Below, in pieces: positions 63,024 through 64,000 of a stretch of 64,000 bases of DNA. The DNA is from Gloeopeniophorella convolvens (lineage: Eukaryota > Basidiomycota > Agaricomycetes > Russulales), in contig WTXD01000005.1 in NCBI GenBank assembly GCA_022496205.1, positions 62,001 to 126,000 on the forward strand. Direction: 5' to 3'. The position numbers and the translations under genes are program-made. How positions within the stretch are numbered: position 1 is the first letter of the stretch; each line of letters opens with the position of its first letter. Under the pieces are notes generated by a model that was not told where the DNA came from, did no database searches, and saw only the letters and a list, made by a program, of their open reading frames with translations.

Positions 63024-64000
63024 ATGGTGAGCACCACGGTAGCGCTCATCGGCGTTGCTCTCACGCTCCTCTCCAGTCTATCCCCTATGCTGCCATGCGC
63101 CGCCTCATGCGCGAACTGAAAGAACTCAGGACAACACCTTCCGAAGGTATTCGCGTTCAGATTAGCGAGGAGAGCGTGCTGGACGTTGTCGGCATCATTC
63201 AGGGACCTGGTAAGCTGGCCGCCAGAAAATTTGGCTTTTGGAGTACCTGGGCACGCGGCTGACGCGTGTCCACAGAGGGCACACCTTACGAGGGTGGCTA
63301 CTTCCGCGTGAAGTTCGAATTCACAGAAGAGTTTCCTGCAGCACCACCAAAATGTGAGATCTGTTCGCTTCCGTGAAATGTGAGCTCACACCGACGGTAG
63401 GTTGGTTCACCACCAAGATTTTCCACCCAAATGTCTCGAGCGCGGGTGAGATCTGTGTCAACACCCTCAAAAAGGACTGGAAGTCGTCGTACGGTATTGG
63501 ACACATTCTGGTCACGATAAAGTGCCTGCTTATCTACCCCAACCCCGATTCCGCCCTTGACGAGGAGGCAGGCAAGCTACTACAAGAGAATTACGAGAGT
63601 TACTGTGAACGCGCGAAGCTCATCACGAGCGTACATGCCACACCCAAGGTGAGTCTTTCCTTCGTTTACTGCGTGTGGCGGAGTTGACCTGTGTCCCACC
63701 ATTTACAGGTTCCTCCACCAGAATTTGCACAAGCGACCGCTTCTGACACGCTCGACGCCCCTGCACCTATCACCGCCTCCCTCCCTTCTGCATCTTCCCT
63801 ATCGTCAACACTTACACCTCCTTCGCCGCAGAAGGGCGCGGTTGTCATTACAACGACGGCCGTTCCTTTACAAACGTCCGCATCGAACACGCTCTCGGTG
63901 TCATCATCTCTATCTTCTCTCGCCGGCACTACCGGTGAGAAAGGCAAGGACCGTGTCGCATCTCCCGCGCCCCTTGGAACGGCGGATTCCAACGTCGCGC
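63024..64000 (+). CDS. UBE2S: UBE2S-type E2 ubiquitin-conjugating enzyme (3' end beyond window)
   Basis: E2 that, in animals, extends Lys11-linked chains with the APC/C. Exons: 63024-63026 (ATG only), 63077-63209, 63276-63353, 63401-63648, 63709 onward. UBC fold: [45 protein letters not shown] (HPN motif) and [13 protein letters not shown] (active-site Cys). The helix after it, [20 protein letters not shown] followed by [19 protein letters not shown], is the UBE2S signature rather than that of UBC4/5 types. Beyond the UBC domain a Ser/Thr/Pro-rich tail starts ([19 protein letters not shown]) and runs off the window; its length is unknown. The second exon could also start at an internal ATG (63095), losing a few residues. 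Confidence 0.85.

Overview
The window is nuclear DNA of a filamentous basidiomycete. The genes are intron-dense, with introns of about 35-110 nt, mostly near 50 nt. The protein families are typical of Agaricomycetes: F-box expansions, a DUF6533 membrane protein, a HAM1-like protein and a four-helix-bundle/kinase-like protein. A Polyporales-type genome is my best guess, but that is inference. Most 5' splice sites read GTGCGY or GTRNGY. I see no rRNA, tRNA, CRISPR array or intact transposon.

Layout. 1-2.05 kb (minus): a protein with an MLKL-N-terminal-domain-like bundle and a kinase-like domain, running off the left edge. 3.1-6.8 kb (plus): two tandem F-box/leucine-rich paralogues, both damaged. 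8.2-11.0 kb (minus): IML2/TTC39-like. 12.6-15.6 kb (minus): a large Ser/Pro-rich coiled-coil protein. 15.6-18.6 kb: no convincing gene. 18.6-19.3 kb (minus): a small conserved-looking protein. 20.0-21.7 kb (plus): aldo/keto reductase. 22.2-26.7 kb (minus): YMC020W-like alpha/beta hydrolase, divergent from a 124-residue protein (plus). 27.5-30.4 kb (minus): F-box zinc-finger paralogue A. 31.8-33.9 kb (minus): secreted serine carboxypeptidase. 35.6-37.8 kb (minus): REX-type RNA exonuclease, sharing a 126-bp divergent promoter with vacuolar alpha-mannosidase AMS1 (38.0-42.9 kb, plus). 43.1-45.1 kb (minus): dihydrolipoyl dehydrogenase. 45.7-47.0 kb (minus): DUF6533 membrane protein. 47.7-50.4 kb (plus): HAM1-like protein. 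50.8-57.6 kb (minus): F-box zinc-finger paralogues B and C in tandem. 59.0-60.5 kb (minus): membrane-anchored short-chain dehydrogenase. 63.0 kb to the end (plus): UBE2S-type ubiquitin-conjugating enzyme, cut by the right edge.

No biosynthetic pathway unites the block. Housekeeping genes (LPD1, AMS1, the exonuclease, UBE2S, IML2) alternate with fast-evolving families (F-box genes, the MLKL-like gene). The most interesting single object is the 4HB plus kinase-like gene at the left edge, whose layout resembles that of animal MLKL. Other points of interest are two GC-AG introns, a 9-nt microexon, an exon that is probably only the start codon, a shared GTCCTCC splice donor in two paralogues, and a heptamer repeat at three loci. 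Exon models were read by eye from frame changes and splice signals, without transcript data.
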